Positions 20,118-29,065 of a stretch of 64,000 nucleotides of DNA are shown here, one piece after another. Source of the stretch: PZPK01 sp965230795 (lineage in GTDB: Bacteria; Pseudomonadota; Gammaproteobacteria; Pseudomonadales; Oleiphilaceae). Every line of letters starts with the position of its first letter. Position 1 is the stretch's first letter. The notes under the pieces were generated by a model. The model was not told where the DNA came from, made no database searches, and saw only the letters and a list, made by a program, of their open reading frames with translations. Both the position numbers and the translations under genes were made by a program. The stretch is taken from positions 1,860,001 through 1,924,000 of the forward strand of contig OZ246020.1 in NCBI GenBank assembly GCA_965230795.1. Reading direction: 5' to 3'.

Positions 20118-20683
20118 AACAGGTCGACTTCGTCACCCGTTTGGTCGTCTTCTGCTTTTTTGCTTTCGAAGTGGTGGCGGTAGATTTCCAAGGCCTCCTC
20201 TACGGACGCGCCATTCATAATGTGCTGGAACATAATACGCTCCTCTTCCATGCTGTAGTTGGACATAATGTCCTCCTGGAGCTTTCTCCATGCCCCCGGA
20301 TTATAGAGTTGCTGAGGGTTGCCTACCAGTTTGCTCAACCAAACCAGATCTCTTTTTACATGGTCGAGGCGTTGGGACAGACGATCGTAAAATTGAAAGG
20401 CGATGATGGCATTGACCACCCTTGAATGAATGTCTGTCGCAGAAACAGCTTGTGGTTGTTCTTGTGAAGAATTGTCTGTTGAAGGGTTCTGCTCTGCAAA
20501 CTTCTGAAGTTCACTGGCGATATAGGTGAATGACTGTGTCAGTTCAGCAACGGATTTTTCGCCGTCCGTCATTGAACATTCAATCTGAGACACGGCCAGC
20601 GTCAGCATGTTGATGGTTTCCCGTACCTGGCTCCAGTCCAGATCAGGGTTTTGAGCGGTGGATGAACCTTGAGTGACAGACAA
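20114..20683 (-). CDS. CheZ-like helical protein, candidate receiver phosphatase
   Basis: A 189-residue, largely helical cytoplasmic protein. In the middle is QFYDRLSQRLDHV, with F98-x-D100-x-x-x-Q104 matching the catalytic FQDLTGQ of CheZ (D143 and Q147 in E. coli), the Asp/Gln pair that dephosphorylates CheY. The protein ends in an acidic, hydrophobic tail (DEVDLF) that recalls the C-terminal CheY-binding peptide of CheZ. Length (E. coli CheZ 214) and helix content also fit. The neighbouring cheV supplies a receiver. Homology is inferred from these motifs only; overall similarity is low, so it could be another helical regulator. Confidence 0.55.
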   Translation of the reverse strand: MSVTQGSSTAQNPDLDWSQVRETINMLTLAVSQIECSMTDGEKSVAELTQSFTYIASELQKFAEQNPSTDNSSQEQPQAVSATDIHSRVVNAIIAFQFYDRLSQRLDHVKRDLVWLSKLVGNPQQLYNPGAWRKLQEDIMSNYSMEEERIMFQHIMNGASVEEALEIYRHHFESKKAEDDQTGDEVDLF

Positions 20684-20889
20684 GCCAGACTCCTCTTTCT
20701 TTCAATATGAAGCTGTGCCAGGCCCAATCCCGATTGCAGTTCCGGTGGGATCCGGGATAATGGCGCTGGCTTTCTGCTGCGCACTTCCCATGGGGCTTGG
20801 TATTCGTGCTTCCTGGTGTCACTGAAAGCATAGCTTAGTCACGCGGATTCGCTACCGTAAATGGCGATTCGTGAGTATCGGAGTGTTAC

Positions 20890-22839
20890 ATGAGTGTTGT
20901 TCGATTTGAGGGGGTTAGCCTGGCTTATGGCCTGAAACCCCTGCTGGATAATGTTGATCTGGCTATAGAGCCCGGTCAGCGTCTTTGCTTACTAGGACGA
21001 AATGGCGAAGGTAAGTCATCGCTAATGAAGTTGCTGACAGGCGAAACTGAGCCAGACAGCGGTAAGATCGTTTTTGATAAACGTACCCGGGTCGGATTTT
21101 TGCCTCAGTCCCTGCCTGCAGCTGACGAACGCACGGTTTTTTCAGTGGTGGCGGATGGACTTCAGGAAGTCGGACAATACCTCGATCAATACCATGATCT
21201 TATGGCTCAGGGCGGTGACGCCATGTTATCTGATCGCGCTCAGCAGCTTCACGATAAGATTGAGAGTCTGGATGGGTGGTCCCTTCAAAACAGAATTTCC
21301 CACATGCTCAAGCGTTTTGGTATTGGCGAAGACGTGAAAATGAAGTCTTTGTCGGGTGGGTGGCGTCGACGGGTGATGCTGGCGCAAGCCCTGGTCAATG
21401 AGCCGGATTTATTACTACTGGATGAGCCGACAAACCATCTGGACATCAATACTATTCGCTGGTTGGAAGAGCGCCTGTCAGAATTTCGGGGGGCTTTGTT
21501 GTTCGTAAGCCATGATCGCGCGTTCATTAAGGCGCTTGCCAGCGGGATTATAGAGCTGGATCGAGGTCGGATCAGGGCCTTCAATGGATCCTATACCGAG
21601 TATCTTGCAGATAAAGAGAAGTTGCTGGAGGAGGAAGCGAGACAGAACAGGTTGTTCGACAAAAAACTGTCTGAAGAAGAGGCCTGGATACGTCAGGGAA
21701 TCAAGGCACGGCGGACGCGAAACGAGGGCAGGGTTCGTGCACTCAAGGCGTTGAGAGAGGAAAGAAAGCAACGGATTGATACACAGGGTAGTACGAATAT
21801 AGAAATTGCCGAGGCACAGCTGTCGGGGAAAAAGGTGATTGAGGCGAAGCATATCAGCTATGCCTATGACGATGGCAAGGCTGTAGTCGATGACTTTTCC
21901 CTCACGGTTATGCGCGGTGATCGCATCGGTTTGTTGGGGGCCAACGGTGCTGGTAAGACCACGCTTTTGCGTCTGTTGCTCGGCAAACTCGAACCACAAA
22001 AAGGAAGTGTTGCTTTGGGGAGCAAGTTGGAAGTTGCGTACTTTGATCAGCTCCGAGAGGGTATCGATGAAGAAAAGAGCGTTTTTGACAATGTTGCCGA
22101 TGGTCACGAGTTCGTAGAGCTGGATGGCAGACAAAAACATGTCATCAGTTATCTGAATGATTTTCTGTTTACTTCCGAACGGGCGCGCACTCCTGTGAAG
22201 GCGCTCTCAGGAGGTGAGCGTAATCGTTTGTTACTCGCCAAACTGTTTTGTCGGCCGGCGAATCTGATTGTGATGGATGAGCCGACAAATGACCTGGATG
22301 TGGACACCTTGGAATTGCTCGAAGACCGGCTTGGTCAGTTTTCGGGAACCCTCTTGCTGACCAGTCACGATCGTGACTTTATGGATCAGGTGGTCACCAG
22401 TACTCTGGTTTTCGAAGGCAGTGGCAGAATCCGGGAATATGTGGGCGGATACTATGACTGGGTTCGTCAGACGGGTGGAGAGCTGGTAGATGAAAATACT
22501 TTCTCAAGCGAGTCTGTGGACGGCAATGCGCGGAACCAGAATGCTGAATCGGAGTCATTCTCTCACAACACCCCTGAGCTGGAAAAAAAAGCCGTTACGC
22601 CGAAGAAGAAAAAACTGAGTTACAAACTTCAGCGCGAACTGGATACCTTGCCGGAAAAGATTGAATCACTGGAAGCAAGAGTGAGCGCTTTGCATGAGGC
22701 GATGGCAGATCCTGCATTTTTCCAACAGAGTCATGATTTAGTCGAAGCGAAAACGCGGGAGTTGAATGAGACGGAGGATGAGCTGGCTAGCGCAATGGAA
22801 AGGTGGCTGGAACTCGAAGAAGAGGCTGGCGCGTCATGA
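20890..22839 (+). CDS. uup: ABC-F ATPase Uup
   Basis: A cytoplasmic tandem-ATPase ABC-F protein acting on ribosomes and implicated in transposon precise excision and DNA transactions. Its 649 residues compare with 635 in E. coli. The first cassette has LLGRNGEGKSS, LSGGWRRR and LLLDEPTNHLD; the second has LLGANGAGKTT, LSGGERNR and VMDEPTNDLD. The inter-domain linker around 235-300 is charged and coiled. The C-terminal domain (about 580-645) is a coiled coil beginning LSYKLQRELDTLPEKIESLE, which distinguishes Uup from EttA or YheS. The stop overlaps the next start. Confidence 0.95.
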   Translation: MSVVRFEGVSLAYGLKPLLDNVDLAIEPGQRLCLLGRNGEGKSSLMKLLTGETEPDSGKIVFDKRTRVGFLPQSLPAADERTVFSVVADGLQEVGQYLDQYHDLMAQGGDAMLSDRAQQLHDKIESLDGWSLQNRISHMLKRFGIGEDVKMKSLSGGWRRRVMLAQALVNEPDLLLLDEPTNHLDINTIRWLEERLSEFRGALLFVSHDRAFIKALASGIIELDRGRIRAFNGSYTEYLADKEKLLEEEARQNRLFDKKLSEEEAWIRQGIKARRTRNEGRVRALKALREERKQRIDTQGSTNIEIAEAQLSGKKVIEAKHISYAYDDGKAVVDDFSLTVMRGDRIGLLGANGAGKTTLLRLLLGKLEPQKGSVALGSKLEVAYFDQLREGIDEEKSVFDNVADGHEFVELDGRQKHVISYLNDFLFTSERARTPVKALSGGERNRLLLAKLFCRPANLIVMDEPTNDLDVDTLELLEDRLGQFSGTLLLTSHDRDFMDQVVTSTLVFEGSGRIREYVGGYYDWVRQTGGELVDENTFSSESVDGNARNQNAESESFSHNTPELEKKAVTPKKKKLSYKLQRELDTLPEKIESLEARVSALHEAMADPAFFQQSHDLVEAKTRELNETEDELASAMERWLELEEEAGAS

Positions 22840-23330
22840 TGGGATTTGCGATAGCGATCCTGCTTACTCTCGCCATGGTGGGTTCTGTGCTGTGGGTGAT
22901 GCCATCTCCGCGGGAAAAGGCACTGACAAAAATGCGCCAGGATGCGATGAAAGCGGGCCTTAAGGTGCGTTTGTTGGATGAGCGTATGCGCAACAAGTTA
23001 TTTCCCTGGATTAATGATGTTCGGGGGTATGTTTTGTACGAAAAGCCGTTTTGTTTATCCTCCGGGGCAGAGCAGAAGTCAGCACTTGTTTGGCGTTTGC
23101 ATGATCTGGATAAGGTCCACGAGTTGGATTTGAACCAGGATGCCAAGGCTTTTGTCGAGAAAAATAAACTGATTCAACGATTGCCCGAATCGGCAGAGGC
23201 GCTTGCGGCATATGGGGGAGGGCTTGCTGTACTGTGGCGCGAGAACCGCGAAGATGGGGCGATAGAGAAAATAGTTGAAGTTATCGGAAGTTGTGCGGAC
23301 GAGCCCGAGCTGGCCGTCCGCACGGATTAG
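22836..23330 (+). CDS. Single-pass inner-membrane protein of unknown function
   Basis: A 164-residue protein with one N-terminal membrane helix (about 3-22, FAIAILLTLAMVGSVLWVM) and a soluble domain predicted to be cytoplasmic or periplasmic depending on anchor orientation. The ATG overlaps the uup stop (ATGATGG; the second ATG at 22839 is an alternative). I recognise no family. A hypothetical gene directly after uup is also seen in pseudomonads, so this may be the same conserved neighbour. The soluble part contains single cysteines at FCLSS and GSCAD. Confidence 0.65.
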   Translation: MMGFAIAILLTLAMVGSVLWVMPSPREKALTKMRQDAMKAGLKVRLLDERMRNKLFPWINDVRGYVLYEKPFCLSSGAEQKSALVWRLHDLDKVHELDLNQDAKAFVEKNKLIQRLPESAEALAAYGGGLAVLWRENREDGAIEKIVEVIGSCADEPELAVRTD

Positions 23331-23336
23331 CCATGT

Positions 23337-24167
23337 TTAGTAGTTCGCGGCTGCACCCTGAATGTCATCAATGATCTTTTTGGAGTACAGGTTAACGATA
23401 AAGTTAACGCGGTTTTCATTGTAGTTAACATAGGAACTGCGAATGAAATCCCACTTCGTTTTGGCTGCATCCAGCAATTCGCTTGCTGTCGCGTTGTCAC
23501 CCGTTTTGCTGATCAGATTGTCCAGCTGTTTCTCAAATTCAGAGGCAAGAGAGTCAATAGTGATTTCAGTGTCGCCACCGGTATACACCTGACTGACTGT
23601 CGATGTGGAGCGGGCCGAATACTTGGTCATCATCAATGCCAGGTTTGTTGATGCTTCGCGACTGAGTTTTACAATGTCATCCGGATTGAAGCTGCTGACA
23701 TTGATGACGTTGTTATACAACCCATCCAGCGCATCATTTAGGGCGATGTTTGTTGTCGCCATGTCGCCAGCAAGACGTAAATCAGGGTAGCCGGTATCGA
23801 CGACTACATCGATGTTCTCATTTAATACTTCTTCATAGCGGTCCCAGCTGTCGCGGACACTGCCAAAGGTTTCTGCTGTAGCGCCCTCTGCCAGGGAGGT
23901 TTCCATGATATCCAGGTTGTCGCCAATCGAAGAAATGGCGTCCTTGATGGAGGTCAGTTGCCTCTGGTCCGCTTGATTCGCACTGAAGTTATAGAAGCTG
24001 TTTACTGAGTAATAGGAGTGGATTGTTGTTTGATAAATTTGATCGAGAACCTCGGATGCCTGTGCTTTCTCGAGAGCGCTTACAGGCGTGGCTAAGATTG
24101 CGCCAAACAACATTGCGCCAGCTGTCTTGTATAGTTTGCGGCCTAACAGGCTAATTCTGGGTGTCAT
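23337..24167 (-). CDS. Exported helical protein of unknown function
   Basis: The start chosen is ATG 24167, with GGAGA eight bases before it; the TTG immediately upstream is less likely. The 276-residue product has a signal peptide ending at about residue 33 (ATPVSA) and a predominantly helical mature part rich in Asn, Ser and Asp. It has no cysteine and no motif I can assign. The helical pattern recalls sensor-type four-helix bundles, but there is no membrane anchor after the signal. It converges on the uup-linked gene with a six-base gap. Confidence 0.65.
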   Translation of the reverse strand: MTPRISLLGRKLYKTAGAMLFGAILATPVSALEKAQASEVLDQIYQTTIHSYYSVNSFYNFSANQADQRQLTSIKDAISSIGDNLDIMETSLAEGATAETFGSVRDSWDRYEEVLNENIDVVVDTGYPDLRLAGDMATTNIALNDALDGLYNNVINVSSFNPDDIVKLSREASTNLALMMTKYSARSTSTVSQVYTGGDTEITIDSLASEFEKQLDNLISKTGDNATASELLDAAKTKWDFIRSSYVNYNENRVNFIVNLYSKKIIDDIQGAAANY

Positions 24168-24667
24168 CAAAGGGTCTCCGTCTATCAGGTCTTAAAAGTT
24201 GCTGCCCGACTGTGGTTGATACGGCAAGTTATAAAAAAATCTCACTAATTCAGTGTAGTATCGAATTTTTAACTTACAAATTGAGGTGCTGGAGTAATCG
24301 TGGGGTGACAGTAACCGCTTCTCATGACATCTGCTGTCGAATTAATCTGGGGTCACCCAAGTAGTGTTGTATCAGGGAAACACTGCAACCCACTCTGCGA
24401 TACCATTTTAAACATTGGATAATTACCTATTAATAAACAGATAGATATAAAGAAAATGTAAAGTAAAATCTGGAATAAATTTAAGTAAATACACTAATTC
24501 AGATTGACAAATGTGCGTTTTTTTTCCATCTTTTCGTCCTCGCAATTCAAACGATCGTATGAATTTCGGAAAATTCCCGTTTCTTACAGGGCCAAAAAAC
24601 TTTGCTGGAGCCTCGGCTTCTCAGAGGACGCAGGTAGACCAGCACGGACAATTAACTTGGAGAACAG
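24168..24667. other. 500-base regulatory gap between the exported protein gene and fadB
   Basis: No open frame of note. The left part contains a dispersed inverted repeat (GGGTGAC near 24303 and GTCACCC near 24352). The 11-mer CACTAATTCAG occurs twice, near 24244 and 24492. The middle is very AT-rich. TTGACA at 24504-24509 is a possible -35 box for fadB, though the matching -10 is poor. The fadB operator palindrome lies at 24545-24564. Confidence 0.6.
24545..24564. promoter_or_regulatory. Candidate PsrA/FadR-type operator of fadBA
   Basis: The 20-base sequence ATTCAAACGATCGTATGAAT is a perfect inverted repeat apart from one base pair. It contains CAAAC-N4-GTATG, one mismatch from the PsrA consensus (G/C)AAAC-N2-4-GTTT(G/C). 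PsrA, a TetR-type fatty-acid sensor, represses fadBA in Pseudomonas. It sits about 100 bases before the fadB start, near or just after the likely transcription start, suitable for repression. Confidence 0.6.
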
Positions 24668-26818
24668 TTGATGATTTACGAAGGTAAAGCCATCACGGTT
24701 AAAGAAATCGAAGGTGGTATTGCACAACTCAACTTCGATTTAGAAGGCGAGTCAGTTAACAAATTTAACCGACTGACAATTGAAGAACTGGGCGCTGCTG
24801 GTGAGAGCTTGAAAAATGCAAGCGGCATCAAAGGCCTGGTCGTAACGAGCACCAAAGACTGCTTCATCGTCGGTGCGGATATCACAGAATTCACAGACTT
24901 GTTTGCAGGTTCGGAAGAAGACCTGATCGCAAACAATCTCAAAGCCAATTCAGTTTTCAGCGCAATCGAAGACCTTCCTTTCCCAACTGTCACTGCCATC
25001 AACGGTATTGCTTTGGGCGGTGGTTTCGAAATGTGTCTGTCAACTGACTACCGTGTTATGTCTACCAAAGCCAAAGTGGGTCTTCCTGAAGTGAAACTGG
25101 GAATTTTCCCGGGTTTTGGCGGAACCGTTCGTCTGCCCCGTGTCATCGGCGCAGATAACGCCATCGAGTGGATTGCCGGTACCAAAGAGTATAAAGCAGA
25201 AGACGCGTTGAAGTTTGGCGCAGTTGATGCGGTTGTGGCACCTGAGAAATTGTTTGATGCAGCTGTCGCGCTTGTTAAAGAAGCGATTGACGGCAAGCTG
25301 GATTATCAGGCGGTTCGCGAAGAGAAGACTGGCAAGCTTAAACTGAACCCGATGGAAAGCATGATGACTTTCGAAACGGCGAAAGGTTTTGTTGCGGGTC
25401 AGGCTGGCCCTAACTACCCGGCGCCAGTTGAGGCAATTAAAGCCATGCAGAAGCATGCGGGTATGTCTCGGGACAAGGCTATAGAAGTTGAAGCCAAAGG
25501 CTTTGCAAAAATGGCAAAAACCTCGGTCGCATCTTCTTTGATTGGTTTGTTCCTGAACGACCAGGCTCTGAAGTCAAAAGCCAAGAAGCTTGAGCCTCTG
25601 GCTGCGGAAGTCAAGAAAGCTGCAGTATTGGGTGCGGGAATCATGGGCGGCGGTATTGCGTATCAGTCTGCACTGAAAGGTACGCCGATTATCATGAAAG
25701 ACATCGCTCAGGCCGGTATCGATCTGGGTCTTAGTGAAGCGAAAAAGCTGCTCTCCAAGCGTGTAGAGAAAGGCAGAATGACAGCTGAGAAGATGGCTGA
25801 TGTATTGAACGCTATCGATCCAGCGCTCAGCTACGGTGATTTTGGCGATGTCGACATTGTTGTTGAAGCCGTTGTTGAGAATCCCAAGGTAAAAGATATC
25901 GTTCTGCGTGAAGTGGAAGATATCGTGTCTGAAGACACCATTATCACATCTAACACCTCTACGATTTCCATCGATCTTCTGGCGAAGAACCTGAAGCGCC
26001 CTGAGAACTTTTGTGGAATGCACTTCTTCAACCCTGTGCACATGATGCCTTTGGTTGAAGTTATTCGTGGTGAAAAGACCAGCGAAAAGGCGATTGCAAC
26101 GACTGTTGCGTATGCCAAGCAAATGGGTAAGACACCGATTGTTGTCAACGACTGCCCCGGCTTCCTGGTGAACCGTATCCTGTTCCCATACTTTGGCGGC
26201 TTTATTGGATTGGTTCGTGATGGCGCCGATTTCCAGCACGTCGACAAGGTAATGGAAAAGTTCGGCTGGCCGATGGGTCCCGCTTACCTGCTTGACGTTG
26301 TCGGCATGGACACGGCTAATCACGCGGGTGAGGTGATGGCAGAAGGCTTCCCTGATCGTATGAAGAACGAGTTCCGCACCGCTATCGATGTGATGTTCGA
26401 AGCAGAGCGTTTTGGTCAGAAGACTGACAAGGGCTTCTATACCTACGAACTGGACCGTAAAGGCAAGCAGAAGAAAGTGAAGGATGCGTCCGTTTACGAC
26501 ATGCTCAAACCTGTTGTTGAAGGAAACAAAGAATTCACTGACGAAGAGATTATTGAGCGTATGATGGTGCCTCTGTGTATCGAAACCGTTCGATGTCTGG
26601 AAGATGGAATCGTTGAAGAGCCGGCAGAAGCAGATATGGGCCTGATCTTTGGTATTGGTTTCCCTCCATTCCGTGGTGGTGCACTGCGATATATCGATGA
26701 TATCGGTATCGAAGAATTCAATAAGATCGCAGACAAGTACGCAGATCTGGGTGCTCTCTACACGCCTACTGAAGGTATGAGAGAAATGGCTAAAACTGGC
26801 AAGAAGTTTTTCGGCTAA
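24668..26818 (+). CDS. fadB: FadB, fatty acid oxidation complex alpha subunit
   Basis: Multifunctional beta-oxidation enzyme with enoyl-CoA hydratase/isomerase and L-3-hydroxyacyl-CoA dehydrogenase activities. Its 716 residues match the Pseudomonas-type alpha subunit. The N-terminal crotonase domain contains AINGIALGGGFE and the catalytic-glutamate region GLPEVKLGIFPGFGG. The dehydrogenase half starts at AVLGAGIMGGGIAY (about 318-331) and continues through NTSTISI, HFFNPVHMMPLVE and NDCPGFLVNR. GGAGA precedes the ATG. fadA follows after 31 bases, and the pair forms an alpha2-beta2 complex. A strong codon preference suggests high expression. Confidence 0.98.
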   Translation: MMIYEGKAITVKEIEGGIAQLNFDLEGESVNKFNRLTIEELGAAGESLKNASGIKGLVVTSTKDCFIVGADITEFTDLFAGSEEDLIANNLKANSVFSAIEDLPFPTVTAINGIALGGGFEMCLSTDYRVMSTKAKVGLPEVKLGIFPGFGGTVRLPRVIGADNAIEWIAGTKEYKAEDALKFGAVDAVVAPEKLFDAAVALVKEAIDGKLDYQAVREEKTGKLKLNPMESMMTFETAKGFVAGQAGPNYPAPVEAIKAMQKHAGMSRDKAIEVEAKGFAKMAKTSVASSLIGLFLNDQALKSKAKKLEPLAAEVKKAAVLGAGIMGGGIAYQSALKGTPIIMKDIAQAGIDLGLSEAKKLLSKRVEKGRMTAEKMADVLNAIDPALSYGDFGDVDIVVEAVVENPKVKDIVLREVEDIVSEDTIITSNTSTISIDLLAKNLKRPENFCGMHFFNPVHMMPLVEVIRGEKTSEKAIATTVAYAKQMGKTPIVVNDCPGFLVNRILFPYFGGFIGLVRDGADFQHVDKVMEKFGWPMGPAYLLDVVGMDTANHAGEVMAEGFPDRMKNEFRTAIDVMFEAERFGQKTDKGFYTYELDRKGKQKKVKDASVYDMLKPVVEGNKEFTDEEIIERMMVPLCIETVRCLEDGIVEEPAEADMGLIFGIGFPPFRGGALRYIDDIGIEEFNKIADKYADLGALYTPTEGMREMAKTGKKFFG

Positions 26819-26849
26819 TTGCTGAAACAGAATCGAACGGAGAATATCT

Positions 26850-28025
26850 ATGAGTCTTAATCCAAAAGATGTCGTCGTGATCGATGCAGTGCGTACCCCG
26901 ATGGGTCGCGCTAAAAACGGCTGTTTCCGCAACGTTCGTGCTGAAACTCTGTCAGCAGCGTTGATCGAAGCACTATTTGATCGCAACGAAAAAGTTAACC
27001 CTAACGACGTCGAGGACGTGATTTGGGGTTGTGTAAACCAAACTAAAGAGCAGGGCTTTAACGTGGCGCGTCAGATTTCGCTTCTGACCCGTTTGCCTCA
27101 CACATCCTCTGCCCAAACTGTTAACCGTCTGTGTGGTTCTGCCATGTCTGCGATCCATACTGCAGCGCAGGCGATTCAGACTGGCAACGGTGATGTGTTT
27201 GTCGTCGGTGGTGTCGAGCACATGGGGCACGTACCCATGACAGAAGGCTTTGACCATAACCCTGCAGCGAGTAAGTACTCTGCAAAGGCGTCCAATATGA
27301 TGGGGCTGACCGCGGAAATGTTGGCAAAAATGCACGGCATTACCCGTGAAATGCAGGATGAATTCGGTGCTCGTTCACACCGCCTGGCGCACAAGGCGAC
27401 GGTGGAAGGAAAGTTCAAGAACGAAATCGTTCCTATTGAAGGCCACGATGATAATGGCTTCAAGAAGCTGATTGAAGATGACGAAACGATCCGCCCGGAA
27501 ACCACGGTCGAATCCCTGTCTCAATTGCGTCCGGCGTTTAACCCCAAAGGTGGTACCGTCACTGCGGGTACATCGTCGCAGCTGACTGATGGCGCAGCAG
27601 CCATGTTGCTTATGTCAGCAGAAAAGGCTGAAGCTCTGGGTTTGAAGCCTCGTGCTCGAATTGTCTCCATGGCGGTAGCAGGCTGTGATCCGGCGATTAT
27701 GGGTTACGGACCGGTTCCTGCAACCAAAAAAGCGCTTAAGCGTGCAGGTCTGAAGGTCGAGGATATTGACTTCTGGGAGCTGAACGAAGCGTTTGCTGGT
27801 CAATCCCTGCCTGTTATGAAAGACCTGAAGCTGCTGGAAGTGGCAGATGAGAAAGTGAACCTGAAAGGCGGTGCTATCGCGTTGGGTCACCCTCTGGGTT
27901 GCTCAGGCGCGCGTATCTCGACTACATTGTTGAATGTTCTGGAAGAGAACGACGGTAAGTATGGTGTGTCCACCATGTGTATCGGTCTCGGCCAGGGTAT
28001 TTCAACTGTATGGGAACGTCTATAA
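26850..28025 (+). CDS. fadA: FadA, 3-ketoacyl-CoA thiolase
   Basis: Beta subunit of the fatty acid oxidation complex; cleaves 3-ketoacyl-CoA to acetyl-CoA and a shortened acyl-CoA. It has 391 residues. The nucleophilic Cys is C95 in NRLCGSAMSA, the histidine is in ALGHPLGCSG, and the second catalytic Cys is in TMCIGLGQG near the C-terminus. GGAG precedes the ATG, and a strong bidirectional terminator follows. Its position after fadB and before topA matches the pseudomonad arrangement. Confidence 0.98.
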   Translation: MSLNPKDVVVIDAVRTPMGRAKNGCFRNVRAETLSAALIEALFDRNEKVNPNDVEDVIWGCVNQTKEQGFNVARQISLLTRLPHTSSAQTVNRLCGSAMSAIHTAAQAIQTGNGDVFVVGGVEHMGHVPMTEGFDHNPAASKYSAKASNMMGLTAEMLAKMHGITREMQDEFGARSHRLAHKATVEGKFKNEIVPIEGHDDNGFKKLIEDDETIRPETTVESLSQLRPAFNPKGGTVTAGTSSQLTDGAAAMLLMSAEKAEALGLKPRARIVSMAVAGCDPAIMGYGPVPATKKALKRAGLKVEDIDFWELNEAFAGQSLPVMKDLKLLEVADEKVNLKGGAIALGHPLGCSGARISTTLLNVLEENDGKYGVSTMCIGLGQGISTVWERL

Positions 28026-28040
28026 GGTTAGCCCATTAAT

Positions 28041-28072
28041 AAAAAAACCGCTGTCTTGGCAGCGGTTTTTTT
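28041..28072. terminator. Bidirectional intrinsic terminator after fadA
   Basis: A 13-base stem (AAAAAAACCGCTG pairing with CAGCGGTTTTTTT) around the loop TCTTGG. The A and T tracts make it an intrinsic terminator in both directions, serving fadBA and the convergent gene ending at 28093. Confidence 0.93.
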
Positions 28073-28092
28073 ATGCCTTTAGTAAAAAGCAA

Positions 28093-28809
28093 TTAGCCAT
28101 CGGTAGGGGTAGGGCTGTCATTGGATTCGAAGACGCTATTAGAGCGTTTAGAAGCATTAATTTTTTCAGTGAGTTCGCGAATCCGTTTGTTCTTGGTGTC
28201 GTTATCAATGGGTGCTTTTTTCAGAATATCACGCGCTTTTTTCAGGTGCAGTTGATACATCACCACATCGCGTTTGTGAGCGTACTCTTCAGCTTTGAAT
28301 AAGTTGGTTTCTATTTCCAGATTGAATTTGATGTATTGAATGCGACTGCGAAGCTCTGCATGACGTGAATCACTAAGCTGGCCGCCATTTTTTTTCAGAT
28401 CCAAAGCCTTTAATAACTGGTTTAGCTGGAACAAGGCACCATTCAGTTCCGCATCGCTTGTCATACAACTTTTTATTTCGTTGGTACGTTTGGATGCCTG
28501 AAACATGGAAAGGTTCTGCTGCTGGGCTTCCAGTTGTTTGGTGAGCGATAGGTCGGATTTTTCCAGCTCCACTGAATTCTTCAGCGCAGTAACAATGTCC
28601 TGTTGCACCAGGCATAACAGTTCGTAACCCGAATCCACCTGGAGCAGTAGATTGCGGAAGCGGCTTAGTTCCTCAATCTGCTTGTTATACATTTTCAGTT
28701 TCTTTTGCTTGCGGGCGATATTTTGTTGCCGATGGTAGCTAATCGCGCTGATCAGCAAAGAAACCAGGATAACGATAACGATTGACAGGATGATAAAGGT
28801 ATTGGACAT
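28093..28809 (-). CDS. Membrane-anchored coiled-coil protein of unknown function
   Basis: A 238-residue protein with one N-terminal transmembrane helix (about 4-24) followed by a basic stretch (RQQNIARKQKKLK) and a long, mostly helical, charged domain with heptad character. One segment (YAHKRDVVMYQLHLKKARDIL) looks like a TPR-type hairpin. The C-terminal tail is Ser/Pro/Asp-rich. I recognise no named family. A hypothetical gene also lies between fadA and topA in pseudomonads. Confidence 0.68.
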   Translation of the reverse strand: MSNTFIILSIVIVILVSLLISAISYHRQQNIARKQKKLKMYNKQIEELSRFRNLLLQVDSGYELLCLVQQDIVTALKNSVELEKSDLSLTKQLEAQQQNLSMFQASKRTNEIKSCMTSDAELNGALFQLNQLLKALDLKKNGGQLSDSRHAELRSRIQYIKFNLEIETNLFKAEEYAHKRDVVMYQLHLKKARDILKKAPIDNDTKNKRIRELTEKINASKRSNSVFESNDSPTPTDG

Positions 28810-28950
28810 GGAAGCTACGTGTTCTGTTATGTAAGTACTCAGAAAAGTGTAGCAAAGACGGGTAGATACCTAATGGTTTTTTAATACCTCACGCCCGATG
28901 TTATGCACGTCATGGTGCAATGACGAGTCGGCAATTTTTTTTGCAATCAC

Positions 28951-28979
28951 TTGACCCCTCGTCTACAAATCAATATATA
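28951..28979 (+). promoter_or_regulatory. Sigma-70 promoter of topA
   Basis: TTGACC, a 17-base spacer, then TATATA, about 87 bases before the topA start. The -10 region is embedded in an alternating AT stretch (ATATATAT), plausible for a supercoiling-sensitive topA promoter. Confidence 0.65.
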
Positions 28980-29065
28980 TGTCGCCTGAGTTTCGTGTCT
29001 GACGTTCGATAACAGTCGGATCCCGCATCACTCATCATCCACGCATTACTGATTTTTGGAGTCAC

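Noticed and set aside
25574..26986. Long open frame (470 codons) on the minus strand across fadB and the fadA start
   Set aside because: It is a mirror of the strong codon bias of fadB; the translated sequence has no recognisable motif, and no ribosome site supports it.
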